A DNA stretch of 34,269 bases from Bacteroidales bacterium (GCA_021740045.1 JAIPAP010000044.1:1-34269), one strand, 5' to 3'. Positions 24,401 through 32,259 are shown, counted from the first letter of the stretch. Program-made: numbers and translations. The notes: generated by a model from the sequence alone, not told the origin.

Positions 24401-25344
24401 ATCCATACACGATTAGGATCAGTTGGATGTACTGCAATGCCTGAAATGATTGGATAAACATCATTTCCCATACCAGGATAGGTAATTGGCACATATCCAA
24501 GAGTACCACTATAGTCTCCATTATTACCACCGTATATTGTTTTATACATCTGCGGTACTAATGGATTTCCGTTTAGATCTGGTGAAACCCCTCCGGTTGC
24601 AATATAAATATAATTAGGATCTGCATAGCAAAAGTCCATTTCAGTTATTTGTCTTTTCCATAATTGAGTCTCATATTTCCCAATATCGGAATCAATTTCC
24701 CATAGATCATTTGAAGTATGTCCGTCAGGCCAGTCATATATTCTTTTATATATTTCACTAAAACTGAAGTAATCTGAATTATCATTTGGAAATGTCTTTA
24801 AACTAAATGTTTTTGGTATGTGACATAAGCTACTAGGGTCATACCCATCAAAAGGTCTTTTAGATGATTCAGTTGTTTTTTGACCAGTGGATAAATTAAA
24901 CGAATAAAGGCTATTATCACTATTGCTAAGAAAGTACAAATCTTTATTTACACCAGATGACCTTGCTGAATAAGAATCTCCACCACCACTGATGAATCGC
25001 CATTCGTTATCCTTTTTGTAGTAATGAAAACAGTCTTGATTAGCAGTGAAAATTATATCTTTCTCGAATTCAGAATCATCAAAACTCCAATGCAACATAT
25101 TCTGGAAACCGGTGTTTCTGAACTCCCATGAAGATCCGGTCCCATTTAAATCCCCAACTGAAAATCCTGCATGATGACCATAATATATAAGAGGATCCGT
25201 TGGCGGACAATAAGGTGGATACTCCAATATATGACCGTCTGCGTAATATCCATTTCCTATATAACCAGCATGGGGAATAGGAGGGTCTATTAAATTCTCT
25301 CTGCCTTTTACACCCCCCCCAATAAAAATAGTACTCATCTGCAT
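21490..25344 (-). CDS. Giant secreted protein, C-terminal fragment after a frameshift (T9SS)
   Basis: A 1,284-residue reading frame that does not begin with a signal peptide; its first 11 codons overlap the frame of the upstream gene. It continues that protein if one G is removed from the GGGGGGGG run at 25,313-25,320. Visible parts: sortilin/BNR-like propeller segments early on (NRVWITLIGYDNIDIRVAYS and similar), a middle region with right-handed beta-helix-like repeats (short strands with many Asn and Asp), a helical region rich in charged residues (about 930-1,150), and a type IX sorting domain at the end (SVKPNPAKQWAAFDYSL). Likely a surface adhesin or enzyme of unknown function. The start at 25,344 is not real. 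Confidence 0.75.
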   Translation of the reverse strand: MQMSTIFIGGGVKGRENLIDPPIPHAGYIGNGYYADGHILEYPPYCPPTDPLIYYGHHAGFSVGDLNGTGSSWEFRNTGFQNMLHWSFDDSEFEKDIIFTANQDCFHYYKKDNEWRFISGGGDSYSARSSGVNKDLYFLSNSDNSLYSFNLSTGQKTTESSKRPFDGYDPSSLCHIPKTFSLKTFPNDNSDYFSFSEIYKRIYDWPDGHTSNDLWEIDSDIGKYETQLWKRQITEMDFCYADPNYIYIATGGVSPDLNGNPLVPQMYKTIYGGNNGDYSGTLGYVPITYPGMGNDVYPIISGIAVHPTDPNRVWITLIGYDNIDIRVAYSTTGGNVWQDADPNKSLPELPVNNIVYQYGSEDVLYIATDAGIYYKNATMENWEEYGEFPHVRVMELDINYCQNKLRAATYGRTMWEADLQPKVNEVYYSISSGESIIWEKSISLSTGLIIESGAELTIKGLVNVPKDSKIIVKQGGMLIIDGGTLKNGCGQSWQGIQVWGERTAHQYPDANGDYQQGYLKLINGATIENALIAVDLWKPGDWSSTGGIVHATDAIFRNNAKSIHALHYNNYNPYDTTQEMDYNSNFKNCTFEITEDYLGDVTFYKHVDLAHVKGIDFQGCDFSVNDQVEGVSTWNSAIAGYDAKFGVKAICNSQQAPCPEEDYDRCTFIGFYSAVSALKDGTSPVTFSVSRAEFIDNAYGVKARYMNNASVLHADFEIGHLWDCGAGIYSDNVTGFAFEDNDFSKYTGSPALDYFGIIINNSEAVNEVYKNSFNGLSYANFSDGKNWRDDYRYEGLVYYCNENIYNYADFYVNDFEFDKHSGIQSEQGNDNYTAGNTFSQNGATWHFYNGGEHLVGYYYNQNQSDEIPDDDKIYHIAKVGRSVTNNCNSHYGGDIELKLVLTPQQKVDAEQDYYDNLTDYNNVKSLYDSYVDGGDTEAEKLDIQTAQPDDMWELRAQLLGDSPHLSLEVLKEAADKTDVFTESALFDILAANPDELKKDTLISYLENKEEPLPEYMIDLLKQLAEGTTYKTALQQQMAGYKHAYTRAAHDIIRSNLNDTVVDYVELRNWLDNLGGITSDRQIISSYISEKNFTDAFTLANMLPQLYNLQGNELIEHNYYIDMLNLHQTLYQQGKNTFQLDSTEKANLVFIAANSTGVAGAQAKSILEGVYNEYYVNCPEADGSTGYKSSSTINPNSLGKAYGLNISVKPNPAKQWAAFDYSLPVDETEATITVTNATGSTVAILEVSGQQGQKLWDTQSIKPGVYIYTIKAAGFSQSGKIVISK

Positions 25345-26557
25345 TCTTTGTAGAAGCAGCTAATGCCATCCACTCTTTTACACCATAACCGATTGTATGG
25401 TAAAGTTGATGCCAACTACCATCATCGCAGTAATAAATATAGATTTCAGAATCATCTGAACCTGGGTTAGGACCCCAAATATATGCAAACAACCTATTTT
25501 CATTGGCTGGTGTAACTGCAATGTTTATGCGGTAAGGTTCAAAAGGTAATAATGCTGAAAAGTCAAGTCCCGTGCTTGATCCGGTCATAGTAGTCCATGT
25601 ATCTCCTCCATCTGTACTCTTGAAAATATCCTGTGCACTCGCATACAAAGTGCTGCTACTTCCCGGTTTAAATTTTATACTTCTAAAATCCATATTATTG
25701 CCACTAGGTCCACTGAAGACTTTCTCCCAAACAGGATTTGGATCAAATGCGTTGGTTGTTCGGAACACTCCATTTGAGGTTGCAGCAAATACGATATCTG
25801 GATAATTTTGATCAATTTCCAGTTTTCTTACTGTTCCACCATTAATATAGAACTCCTGGAGAAATCCATCATTGATTTCATGCCACGATGCGCCATAATC
25901 TATTGAGCGGTACATACCTATGGTGTAAATGGGATTGGTGTTTCCCCAGTTTGGAGAATATGCGATTTCTACACCGCCATCCGCTACACCGGTTGCAATA
26001 ATTATTTCTTGATTATTATTAGGGTTTACTACTACATCCGCAACTGAAGTTATGGGTAATGCATCTGTATTTACAACTTCCCATAAACCGCCATCATTTT
26101 CAGTTCGCCATAAACCACCAAAACCTGTGCAGGCATATATCGTTTGATTGAATATCCCGTAACCTGGATCAAATGTAATTCGATGTATTTGCCCAACACC
26201 ATTTGAGGAAGAATTCACCGGACCATCCGATGGTCCTATGCAAACCCAATTGGGATTCTCATATCTATTATCGACAGGCGTAAAAGACTGGGCATAGTCA
26301 ATTATTGCTCTATTAGCAATACTGAAATCGCCATTTGGATAAAGTCTTTTACCCCATATTTGAGATAATCGCTCATGGGCAACTTTTTGACCACCTTCCG
26401 TTTCATCGTCAGGATTGTATCTATCAGAGTTATAAAATGCATTAAGATAATCGTAAAATGTTGCATCCTCTGGCAGATTAGCTACTTGTGAAACTGATTT
26501 TAACGGATTAAAAACTGTTAGACAAAATAACACTAAAATAATCCAGTTTTTTAGCAT
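25079..26557 (-). CDS. Giant secreted protein, N-terminal fragment before a frameshift
   Basis: The start is placed at the ATG at 26555-26557 (MLKNWIILVLFCLTVFNPLK), which gives a normal signal peptide; the ATG at 26,602 would add 15 residues. The first roughly 427 residues are real. They hold BNR/sortilin-type propeller repeats (GGLWRTENDGGLWEVVN, MYRSIDYGASWHEIND, VFRTTNAFDPNPVWEKV, DIFKSTDGGDTWTTMTG). After YYFYWGG at the 8-G run the frame changes to a Arg/Ser-rich tail without sense, ending at 25,079. With seven Gs the frame would read on into the downstream fragment, giving one protein of about 1,700 residues. It may be a sequencing error, a true mutation or phase variation. Confidence 0.75.
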   Translation of the reverse strand: MLKNWIILVLFCLTVFNPLKSVSQVANLPEDATFYDYLNAFYNSDRYNPDDETEGGQKVAHERLSQIWGKRLYPNGDFSIANRAIIDYAQSFTPVDNRYENPNWVCIGPSDGPVNSSSNGVGQIHRITFDPGYGIFNQTIYACTGFGGLWRTENDGGLWEVVNTDALPITSVADVVVNPNNNQEIIIATGVADGGVEIAYSPNWGNTNPIYTIGMYRSIDYGASWHEINDGFLQEFYINGGTVRKLEIDQNYPDIVFAATSNGVFRTTNAFDPNPVWEKVFSGPSGNNMDFRSIKFKPGSSSTLYASAQDIFKSTDGGDTWTTMTGSSTGLDFSALLPFEPYRINIAVTPANENRLFAYIWGPNPGSDDSEIYIYYCDDGSWHQLYHTIGYGVKEWMALAASTKNADEYYFYWGGCKRQREFNRPSYSPCWLYRKWILRRRSYIGVSTLLSANGSSYILWSSCRIFSWGFKWDRIFMGVQKHRFPEYVALEF

Positions 26558-26686
26558 TGTAAAATGCTTTCTAATTTCAAAGAGACAATGGTTACTTTTC
26601 ATTTTTACTGTTTTTATGAGTTAGTATTTCATAAGCAGTAAGAATGAAGTAAAACAACTTTTACAAAATTTTGAAATACAAATACT

Positions 26687-27616
26687 CTATCTGCTTACAA
26701 TTAATTTTTGTCTATTTATCAGCACTTCATTACTAAAATGACTAATAAAATACAATCCGGTAGATAAACTTCCAATATCAATATTTATGGTTTCATCTTG
26801 TGCATGAATGTATTTTCTTATTACAGTTTGACTTTGAATATTCATGATTTCAATTTCTCCAGCTATGCTTTTCTCAAAAAATGATATAGTCACTATCTGA
26901 TCGGCTGGAATTGGATACACATGGAATGATGGCTCAACAACATTAATTTCCGGTGTATAAACGACTAAGTCACACGGGGTTTCCCGACAGTAATAATATA
27001 GAAAAGTATGTTGGGTATATTTTTGATGACTTGATTTAACTGGTGTGAACATTTCTTCGAATAACCCATAGTAAGAACCCATACCCTCGTAATAATAATA
27101 AGGGTCAATTCCGTTTGAAAATATCCTTGTTTCAAATCCAAGATAAACACCAGAAGTTATTGCAGCTAAAATATATTCCGTAAAACCTGGTATCAGACAA
27201 AATCTGGCGGTGTCTCCAACTTGAACGGAAAAATCATATAGGAGAAAATCCTCATTTACCGGACAATAATAGCTATTGTATAAAAGAATTGCATATACTT
27301 TTTTATCAAAACTATCATCCCTGAGGAACCCGTAGAGTTCATAATCCCCGTTGGGTACAAATGGGGGTGGGGCATCAGTCGGCACTAATGAACGTCTGAA
27401 TACTTTCATGTAATCGAAATTTTCAATAGTTGTATCGCCTAATGTAAAATATTCCCAGAGGCCATCAACAGTTTGGGGAGTATCAATATCATCATATCTT
27501 ATTATCCATTGAACACCTTCTAATGACATAGGTATGTATTCCTGACTCATCACTGGATTTTGTAATACTATGAAGAAGGAAATCATTAGTGGAATTGAAA
27601 GAATTCTATGTTTCAT
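26687..27616 (-). CDS. Secreted protein of unknown function with T9SS tail
   Basis: The start is taken at the ATG at 27614-27616 (MKHRILSIPLMISFFIVLQN), which opens a signal peptide ending near VMSQ; the longer frame begins with TTG. The 309-residue product has a mid region rich in Tyr and Phe (FLLYDFSVQVGDTARFCL, GFETRIFSNGIDPYYYYEG, HTFLYYYCRETPC). A C-terminal sorting domain starts near FHVYPIPADQIVTISF, a variant of the usual YPNP motif. Similar short T9SS proteins are common in Bacteroidota and mostly uncharacterised. It sits 129 bp upstream of the giant protein gene on the same strand, possibly in one unit. Confidence 0.75.
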   Translation of the reverse strand: MKHRILSIPLMISFFIVLQNPVMSQEYIPMSLEGVQWIIRYDDIDTPQTVDGLWEYFTLGDTTIENFDYMKVFRRSLVPTDAPPPFVPNGDYELYGFLRDDSFDKKVYAILLYNSYYCPVNEDFLLYDFSVQVGDTARFCLIPGFTEYILAAITSGVYLGFETRIFSNGIDPYYYYEGMGSYYGLFEEMFTPVKSSHQKYTQHTFLYYYCRETPCDLVVYTPEINVVEPSFHVYPIPADQIVTISFFEKSIAGEIEIMNIQSQTVIRKYIHAQDETINIDIGSLSTGLYFISHFSNEVLINRQKLIVSR

Positions 27617-27687
27617 AATTTCATATTTTTTAAAATTTAAGCTGTTTGTAAAGTTACAGTGAGGAGGTGACAAATTATGTCACCCTA

Positions 27688-27888
27688 TCATTTTTTCACA
27701 AAGTATTTTCTTGTGGTCTTGCAATAATTAATATTATGTCCTTGCTCTCGCAAAGTATTAATCATTCGAATGATAGTCCTTTGGGAGCATCCAAATTTTT
27801 CACTTGCTTGTTTTAATGAAAATAGTTGCCCTTTCTCAATCATTTCAAGCAAATAGTTTAGTTTTTCGCTGTAGGTCAAATAGTCCAT
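27688..27888 (-). CDS. Small helix-turn-helix DNA-binding protein
   Basis: 66 residues: a helix (YSEKLNYLLEMIEKGQLF) and then a clear HTH (SLKQASEKFGCSQRTIIRMINTLREQG), ending in a wing-like NYCKTTRKYFVKK. It resembles the HTH_11/DeoR-type winged helix that forms the N-terminus of WYL regulators, but here it stands alone without a ligand or WYL domain. It is 71 bp upstream of the T9SS protein gene on the same strand and may control this block. It may be a free-standing repressor or the trimmed remainder of a larger regulator. Confidence 0.75.
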   Translation of the reverse strand: MDYLTYSEKLNYLLEMIEKGQLFSLKQASEKFGCSQRTIIRMINTLREQGHNINYCKTTRKYFVKK

Positions 27889-28006
27889 GGTTATTTTGTT
27901 TTTCTTGTGTGTTGGCTAAATTTTAAGCTCTTTTGGTTTTTTCATGTCAGCTTGTGTTTCGGCAAAAAACCAAATGTGCTTAAATGTGCGGTGGCCTTCG
28001 CCTTGT

Positions 28007-28140
28007 TGCTAACGGCTCGCAGCTAAGAAACGTGGGGCATTTCGGAGCGATTTCCTTTCCACCGAAACGATAAGTTTCTATGGAGATAAACCCTTACGGA
28101 AACCACTGTCCGCCCCATGTTTTCTTAGGTGCTGTTGAAC
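28007..28140 (-). repeat. attC-like recombination site 2
   Basis: 134 bp. Ends are TGCTAAC (28007-28013) and GTTGAAC (28134-28140; reads GTTCAAC, fitting RYYYAAC, on the minus strand). Arms CTAAGAAACGTGGGGC and GCCCCATGTTTTCTTAG pair with one unpaired base on the high-coordinate arm. Spacers are 9 and 5 nt. It is the first site of the regular cassette series. Confidence 0.65.
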
Positions 28141-28215
28141 TCAACCTCCGGTAGCTAAAGAACACACCAGCTGCCGGAGGTATAAGCTCATAGCATAATC
28201 AAAAATTAAAATGTT

Positions 28216-28582
28216 ATGAGTAAAAGTACAAAAAATTACAGTTGGCTCAACACCAAGCCTAATTCAGCTAAAACTTTAATCGAAAAAGCCAAAAGCGAAG
28301 CCCCCGGATTTCGGCAGCACGTTGCCAAATTTGAAGAACAGGTAAAGGGAAGCTCACGGATTAATGCCCCGGCAACAAGTAGAGGCAGAATGGGTTGAAA
28401 TTGCACAGACAAGGCTGGGCATCCAGCCAGAGCGCTGTTCAGCCTGTAATAGGTTCTTGATCATAACAACCTGCCTTGTATAATACCACCCGCTTATTTT
28501 ATTGAATCCCCATAGAAAAGCAAAGGCCCGTAGTCCGGAGGCTGAGTTCACCTGTCCGACTGCCGGCGGAACATAAAGCATA
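28216..28582 (+). mobile_element. Internally deleted IS91-like relic, copy 1
   Basis: The first 60 codons (28216-28398; MSKSTKNYSWLNTKPNSAK, then EAPGFRQHVAKFEEQV) resemble the N-terminus of the tyrosine-recombinase partners of Bacteroidota IS91-like elements. Another frame, 28364-28483, encodes 39 residues (MPRQQVEAEWVEIAQTRLGI, then PERCSACNRFL) that resemble the C-terminal tail of an IS91 transposase. The middle of both proteins is missing, so this is an inactive relic. From 28,297 it is about 97% identical to the copy at 33,984. The identity of the parent element is tentative. Confidence 0.45.
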
Positions 28583-28670
28583 ATGAACCCTGTCCTTTTC
28601 ATCCGACTCTAAAGAAGGCGGGTTTATCCGCCGGTTTGGCGGAAACATGCTTCATTAGTGCTTAATTGTT
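28578..28670. repeat. Short dispersed repeat, copy B
   Basis: Matches 16,041-16,112 apart from 22 extra bases (around TTTATCCGCCGGTTTGGCGG). It lies directly after the IS91-like relic and before the serine hydrolase gene. It contains the small hairpin GGCGG/CCGCC. Confidence 0.7.
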
Positions 28671-28729
28671 GGCGCATCGTGCTTTTTCAAATTGTTAATG
28701 ATGCATCTTTCTGGTTAAGTTTATGACAA

Positions 28730-29959
28730 TTACTTATAATGCCCCAAAACCAACTTTTTCGTCTCAAACATTAAGTTGTGCAGTAATAATGATTGTTCCT
28801 GAAGAAGGCTCATATCATTTTCTCCATTATTAAAATTCCAACAGTTCGTTAAAACAAAAACTGTAAAGTTGTTTGCCGGGTCTGCGTAACACCTGACTGA
28901 AATGCCGGAACCATCTCCACCATGACCATACCCCAGGTTTTTATAATTGAATAATCCCATTCCATAGCCGGTAGAGTTGATTTGAGAGATTGGTACACAA
29001 GCCATCATATAATTGCTTACATAAGCCATTTTGATTCCCGCTTGACCGCTAAGCAGAAGCTGATAAAATTTGCTCAAATCGCGTGCTGAGGTTATGATAT
29101 TGCCTTCACCAACATTTGCAGACATGTTTTGAGTGGTCAGGTTAACAGGCTCACCTGAAAGCCATGCCCAGGAATCAAGATAGGGTTCGGGAATTGTTTG
29201 TTCGTTGCCCATATCCGGAAAACTGGTTTCGTTCAATGCAAGGGGCTTAATAAACTCATCTTCCATAAACTGTCGGATTGATTTACCGCTTACCCTTTCG
29301 ATGATTTTCGCCAGCAGTTGATATCCACTATTTGAGTAAACCCAACCTTCACCGGGTTCAAATTCAAACTTTCCATGCTCGCTGATATAGGAAGTCATTA
29401 GGTCGATCGTCATTGTAAACTCCGGGTTTTGTGAGAAAATACTGTCAAGAAAGCCGGCGCCATCACTATGATTAATTAGATCATAAACTCCTGCTGTATG
29501 ATTAAGTAACTGCCAGATTGTAATCTTGTCTTTGAATGGGATGTTATAGCCTTCCGTATCAGGTAAATACGGAATGTCTTTACCCGGTATCGGGGCAGTG
29601 ACCAAGGAATCGAAATGAAGCAGGCCTCTTTGATAAAGCAATACAATACCGGCAGCCGTAAAAGATTTCGTTGTGCTTTGTCCGCGAAAATGTATACTTT
29701 CCGAAAAGTTATCGGCAAACCCTTGGTGTCCGAATCCGGTTTCGTCGTTATGCATTACACGGATAGCAAAACCTCCGGGAAATCCAGGATATTCTGCTAA
29801 GTAATCAGCATAGGTCTGGTCTGTCAGTGCCTGTATCTTTTCATTCAACCTCGTGTTATCCGGTTGAATATCATCCTCATATTTTGTGCATGACGCGAAG
29901 AATAAAAAAATTACCAGCAGATTGATTAAAAATGTTCTTGGTAAAAATGTTTTTTTCAT
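28730..29959 (-). CDS. Lipoprotein serine hydrolase (class C beta-lactamase-like), cassette gene
   Basis: A 409-residue lipoprotein (signal IFLFFASC, Cys24) of the same superfamily as the gene at 16,594 but clearly different in sequence. Motifs: SxxK as STTK (Ser95, Lys98) in RGQSTTKSFTAAG, YSN (Tyr208-Asn210) in GWVYSNSGYQLLAK, and HGG in LGYGHGGDGSGIS. The substrate is unknown; penicillin-binding-protein-like esterase or peptidase is likely. In the cassette model it is the gene of one cassette, followed by the IS91-like relic and attC-like site 2. No obvious -7 box was seen upstream. Confidence 0.87.
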   Translation of the reverse strand: MKKTFLPRTFLINLLVIFLFFASCTKYEDDIQPDNTRLNEKIQALTDQTYADYLAEYPGFPGGFAIRVMHNDETGFGHQGFADNFSESIHFRGQSTTKSFTAAGIVLLYQRGLLHFDSLVTAPIPGKDIPYLPDTEGYNIPFKDKITIWQLLNHTAGVYDLINHSDGAGFLDSIFSQNPEFTMTIDLMTSYISEHGKFEFEPGEGWVYSNSGYQLLAKIIERVSGKSIRQFMEDEFIKPLALNETSFPDMGNEQTIPEPYLDSWAWLSGEPVNLTTQNMSANVGEGNIITSARDLSKFYQLLLSGQAGIKMAYVSNYMMACVPISQINSTGYGMGLFNYKNLGYGHGGDGSGISVRCYADPANNFTVFVLTNCWNFNNGENDMSLLQEQSLLLHNLMFETKKLVLGHYK

Positions 29960-30001
29960 AGTCGTGTTTTATTATTCTAATTGTTTTCTTTAGCGCATGT
30001 G

Positions 30002-30124
30002 CGCTAACGGTTGGTGGTATGAAACGTTGCACCTTTCGAATCACAAAATTATCAGCCCGCTAAACTGTTTCTTCTGTTCAAAAATAGCACTATCCGTGCA
30101 ATGTTTTATTACCGCGTGTTGGCA
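30002..30124 (-). repeat. attC-like recombination site 3
   Basis: 123 bp. Ends CGCTAAC (30002-30008) and GTTGGCA (30118-30124). Arms GGTATGAAACGTTGCAC (30016-30032) and GTGCAATGTTTTATTACC (30096-30113), 18 against 17 bases with one unpaired A. Spacers are 7 and 4 nt. It lies upstream of the serine hydrolase gene and downstream of the nucleoside-hydrolase-like gene. Confidence 0.65.
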
Positions 30125-30164
30125 TCAGTTTGAATTTTAGAGGCAATGTTTATCAATTATAAGT

Positions 30165-30299
30165 CAATGTCGTTTAGTTAAGTAAATTTTGTCATCTATA
30201 TTAGTTTGACGTTGTCAGGAGCTTCGCACGCTGACAAGTCTGCCATACTACTAACCTGTCAACGTCTAAAGACTTGACAGCGTTAACTAAACGACATTG
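30165..30299. repeat. Hairpin-rich 135-bp element with 17-bp terminal inverted repeats
   Basis: Ends CAATGTCGTTTAGTTAA and its exact reverse complement, TTAACTAAACGACATTG. Inside are two further hairpins, each with one bulged base: GAC-G-TTGTCAG with CTGACAAGTC (30208-30240), and CTGTCAA-C-GTCT with AGACTTGACAG (30256-30280). The size and layout suggest a MITE- or REP-like element. It sits between attC-like site 3 and the nucleoside-hydrolase-like gene. Confidence 0.7.
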
Positions 30300-30313
30300 A
30301 ATTAAAAGTGTTT

Positions 30314-31159
30314 TTAGTAAGCATATTTTTTAAAAAACTGTTCTGTATCCCTTATGTCTTGTAAACCTAAAATCCAACATACTTCGGCAAGATCTGAAAA
30401 GTCCAGTCCTCCTGCCGCAATTGCTGCATTATGGTAACGTCCCTCTTTCCCATTATATTCATTTGATATTTCAATGGCAAGCTGCCATATATCAATCAGT
30501 TCAGGATTCGCTATTTTATTCTTCAATAGTGTATAATCAGGAGAACGAAATCCCGGTGTTCCATTTCCTACCGCGTTACCATCAGGTATCTTATGGTAAT
30601 CAGCATTTTCCTTTACAAATTTCAAGTTTTCAGGAGCTGTAACTTCCTCATTCCAATCAGCGTGTTGAACTACATGAATACGTTGCGAAATATTTACTTC
30701 AGGTAATTCAGATTGAATAGCTTTTATCAGACTGGCGGTAAAATCAGATTGGCCTGCATCTGCAATCCAAACATCACCCTGGTTGGCAAGAGTGGCTTTA
30801 ATTATACCTTTAACGTGCTTAACAGCGTTATTGTAGTTTTCATGTGCATCCGACCAGTTTTCTCCAAAGGCAAGCTGAAATAAAGGATTTGGCGGAACAT
30901 ATAGCCCTTCCTGAATGCCATAAGTACCGGCAACTGCATGATAATGTATATTTGAAAATTTAGGGTTAGCCAATAAAGTAGCTGTTGCTGCAACAGTATG
31001 AAGGTCATCTACATCAGTTTTACAATCAAATTGTACTAATAACAGGTCTTTTTCTATATTAAACTTTCCTGCTAGTGGAAAACGCTTATCTATGGCATTA
31101 CTTTTAAAAACCAGGAAAATAGTCGCGAGTGCAATCAATATTAATGCTTTATATTTCAT
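30314..31159 (-). CDS. Exported nucleoside-hydrolase-like protein, cassette gene
   Basis: 281 residues with an N-terminal signal peptide (1-22, LATIFLVFKSNA). The first strand carries FDCKTDVDDLHT (44-55), like the calcium-binding DxDxGxDD motif of nucleoside hydrolases with the last Asp pair kept and the middle Asp replaced. Later segments (GDVWIADAGQSDFTASLIKAI, RIHVVQHADWNEE) fit the Rossmann-like fold. Related secreted proteins in Bacteroidota (nucleoside hydrolase-like, DUF1593-type) are poorly characterised. It is not certain that the enzyme is active on nucleosides. It is the only gene between attC-like sites 3 and 4. Confidence 0.55.
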   Translation of the reverse strand: MKYKALILIALATIFLVFKSNAIDKRFPLAGKFNIEKDLLLVQFDCKTDVDDLHTVAATATLLANPKFSNIHYHAVAGTYGIQEGLYVPPNPLFQLAFGENWSDAHENYNNAVKHVKGIIKATLANQGDVWIADAGQSDFTASLIKAIQSELPEVNISQRIHVVQHADWNEEVTAPENLKFVKENADYHKIPDGNAVGNGTPGFRSPDYTLLKNKIANPELIDIWQLAIEISNEYNGKEGRYHNAAIAAGGLDFSDLAEVCWILGLQDIRDTEQFFKKYAY

Positions 31160-31252
31160 ATTTTATTAGTTTGATTAATAATTCGTTCTCGTGATTGTAT
31201 TTTGAACCTTCGGTTTAATAGTAATTGTCATCTCCCTCTATGCCAAAATTGT

Positions 31253-31393
31253 AGCCAACGTCCCGGCTATATGCGCCTGGCCGTGGTTTCAGACCAGCTG
31301 TGGCTTTATTAGCTTGAGGGCATGTAAGCGGGTAAAACGAAACCCTAAATATGCTGTGGATGCCATGGCTGGCGTATAATAGCTATGTTATGG
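31253..31393 (-). repeat. attC-like recombination site 4
   Basis: 141 bp. Ends AGCCAAC (31253-31259) and GTTATGG (31387-31393). Arms GGCTATATGCGCCTGGCCGTGG (31265-31286) and CCATGGCTGGCGTATAATAGCT (31363-31384) pair almost throughout, with one extra T on the high-coordinate arm. Spacers are 5 and 2 nt. The end boxes match the integron consensus only loosely. Confidence 0.6.
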
Positions 31394-31401
31394 GGTGTTA
31401 T

Positions 31402-32259
31402 TCATTTGTTCATTATCCGTTTAGCATCTTCTGCCGTTAAGAATTTTAAATTGGTAACTTCTCCAAGTTCCTTTTTCACCAGAGCAGACCATTTTTTCTG
31501 CTCATCTTTTTTTAACTTATCATTCTCATAAAGGTTTTTATAGTCAAAATTCTCGAACTTTATTATTTCATAATGAGTCAGGATTTCGTCCTTTTTATTT
31601 TTTGCATTCTTAAATATTTTATTCAAATAGGAGATAACTCCTTCATATAAAATGATTTCTGATGTTTCATTGTATTCAAGAATACTATCATATAGGTTGT
31701 ACTCTTTTATATTGCCAAACCCGTCAACTGCTTTAATAGAATCTCCTTTATGATTTAGTTGATTTTGAATTATTCTGAAAAAATTCGTATTGAAATTCTC
31801 AGGACTTTTGTTGGCTTTATCAACTAAGTTAACTTTATGGGCCCCGACGACATTCCTAATCTCAATTACTGTTAAATCATCTAGTTTTAGTTTTACCGAA
31901 TTTTTATTTTCTATTTTAAATGTTTCAAATAATTCTATTATCGCTAGTTTTTGTTGTTGAATAGCATTTAAAATCCCATATAGTTTTAAATACGCTTCTC
32001 CTAAATCTAGTTGATGCGATTCCGAAAATTTTTGAAGCCCAAAAGTTGAATAACTTCGGATTGCATTCTCTGTATCTTCTATTAAATCTATGCAGCTCCT
32101 AACTCTCAAAGGGTCAAATGAATATTGAAGTTTTAAGAGCTTTCTAGTTATTTCATCATTATCTTCACTCCATTTTATGGACGTTCCCCAATTCAGACAA
32201 GCCAAAACTACTTTAGCGAGTTTTTCTTTGGTAGTATTATTTTTAAAATCACCATTCAT
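31402..32259 (-). CDS. Helical protein of unknown function with a possible HEPN motif, cassette gene
   Basis: 285 residues, almost wholly alpha-helical by composition, with no signal peptide. I do not recognise a family with certainty. The stretch VIEIRNVVGAHKVNL contains R-N-x4-H, the active-site pattern of HEPN ribonucleases, in a helix-loop context. It is followed by further helices (PENFNTNFFRIIQNQLNHKG). HEPN proteins often act in toxin-antitoxin or anti-phage systems. No nucleotidyltransferase partner is adjacent here, so the idea is tentative. It is the only gene between attC-like sites 4 and 5; codon use is AT-rich, as in its neighbours. Confidence 0.4.
   Translation of the reverse strand: MNGDFKNNTTKEKLAKVVLACLNWGTSIKWSEDNDEITRKLLKLQYSFDPLRVRSCIDLIEDTENAIRSYSTFGLQKFSESHQLDLGEAYLKLYGILNAIQQQKLAIIELFETFKIENKNSVKLKLDDLTVIEIRNVVGAHKVNLVDKANKSPENFNTNFFRIIQNQLNHKGDSIKAVDGFGNIKEYNLYDSILEYNETSEIILYEGVISYLNKIFKNAKNKKDEILTHYEIIKFENFDYKNLYENDKLKKDEQKKWSALVKKELGEVTNLKFLTAEDAKRIMNK

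Noticed and set aside
28354-28602. An 82-residue ORF on the minus strand, with a near copy at 34,041-34,268
   Set aside because: It is antisense to the IS91-like relic. Both copies being open reflects the duplication and not selection; no domain was seen.
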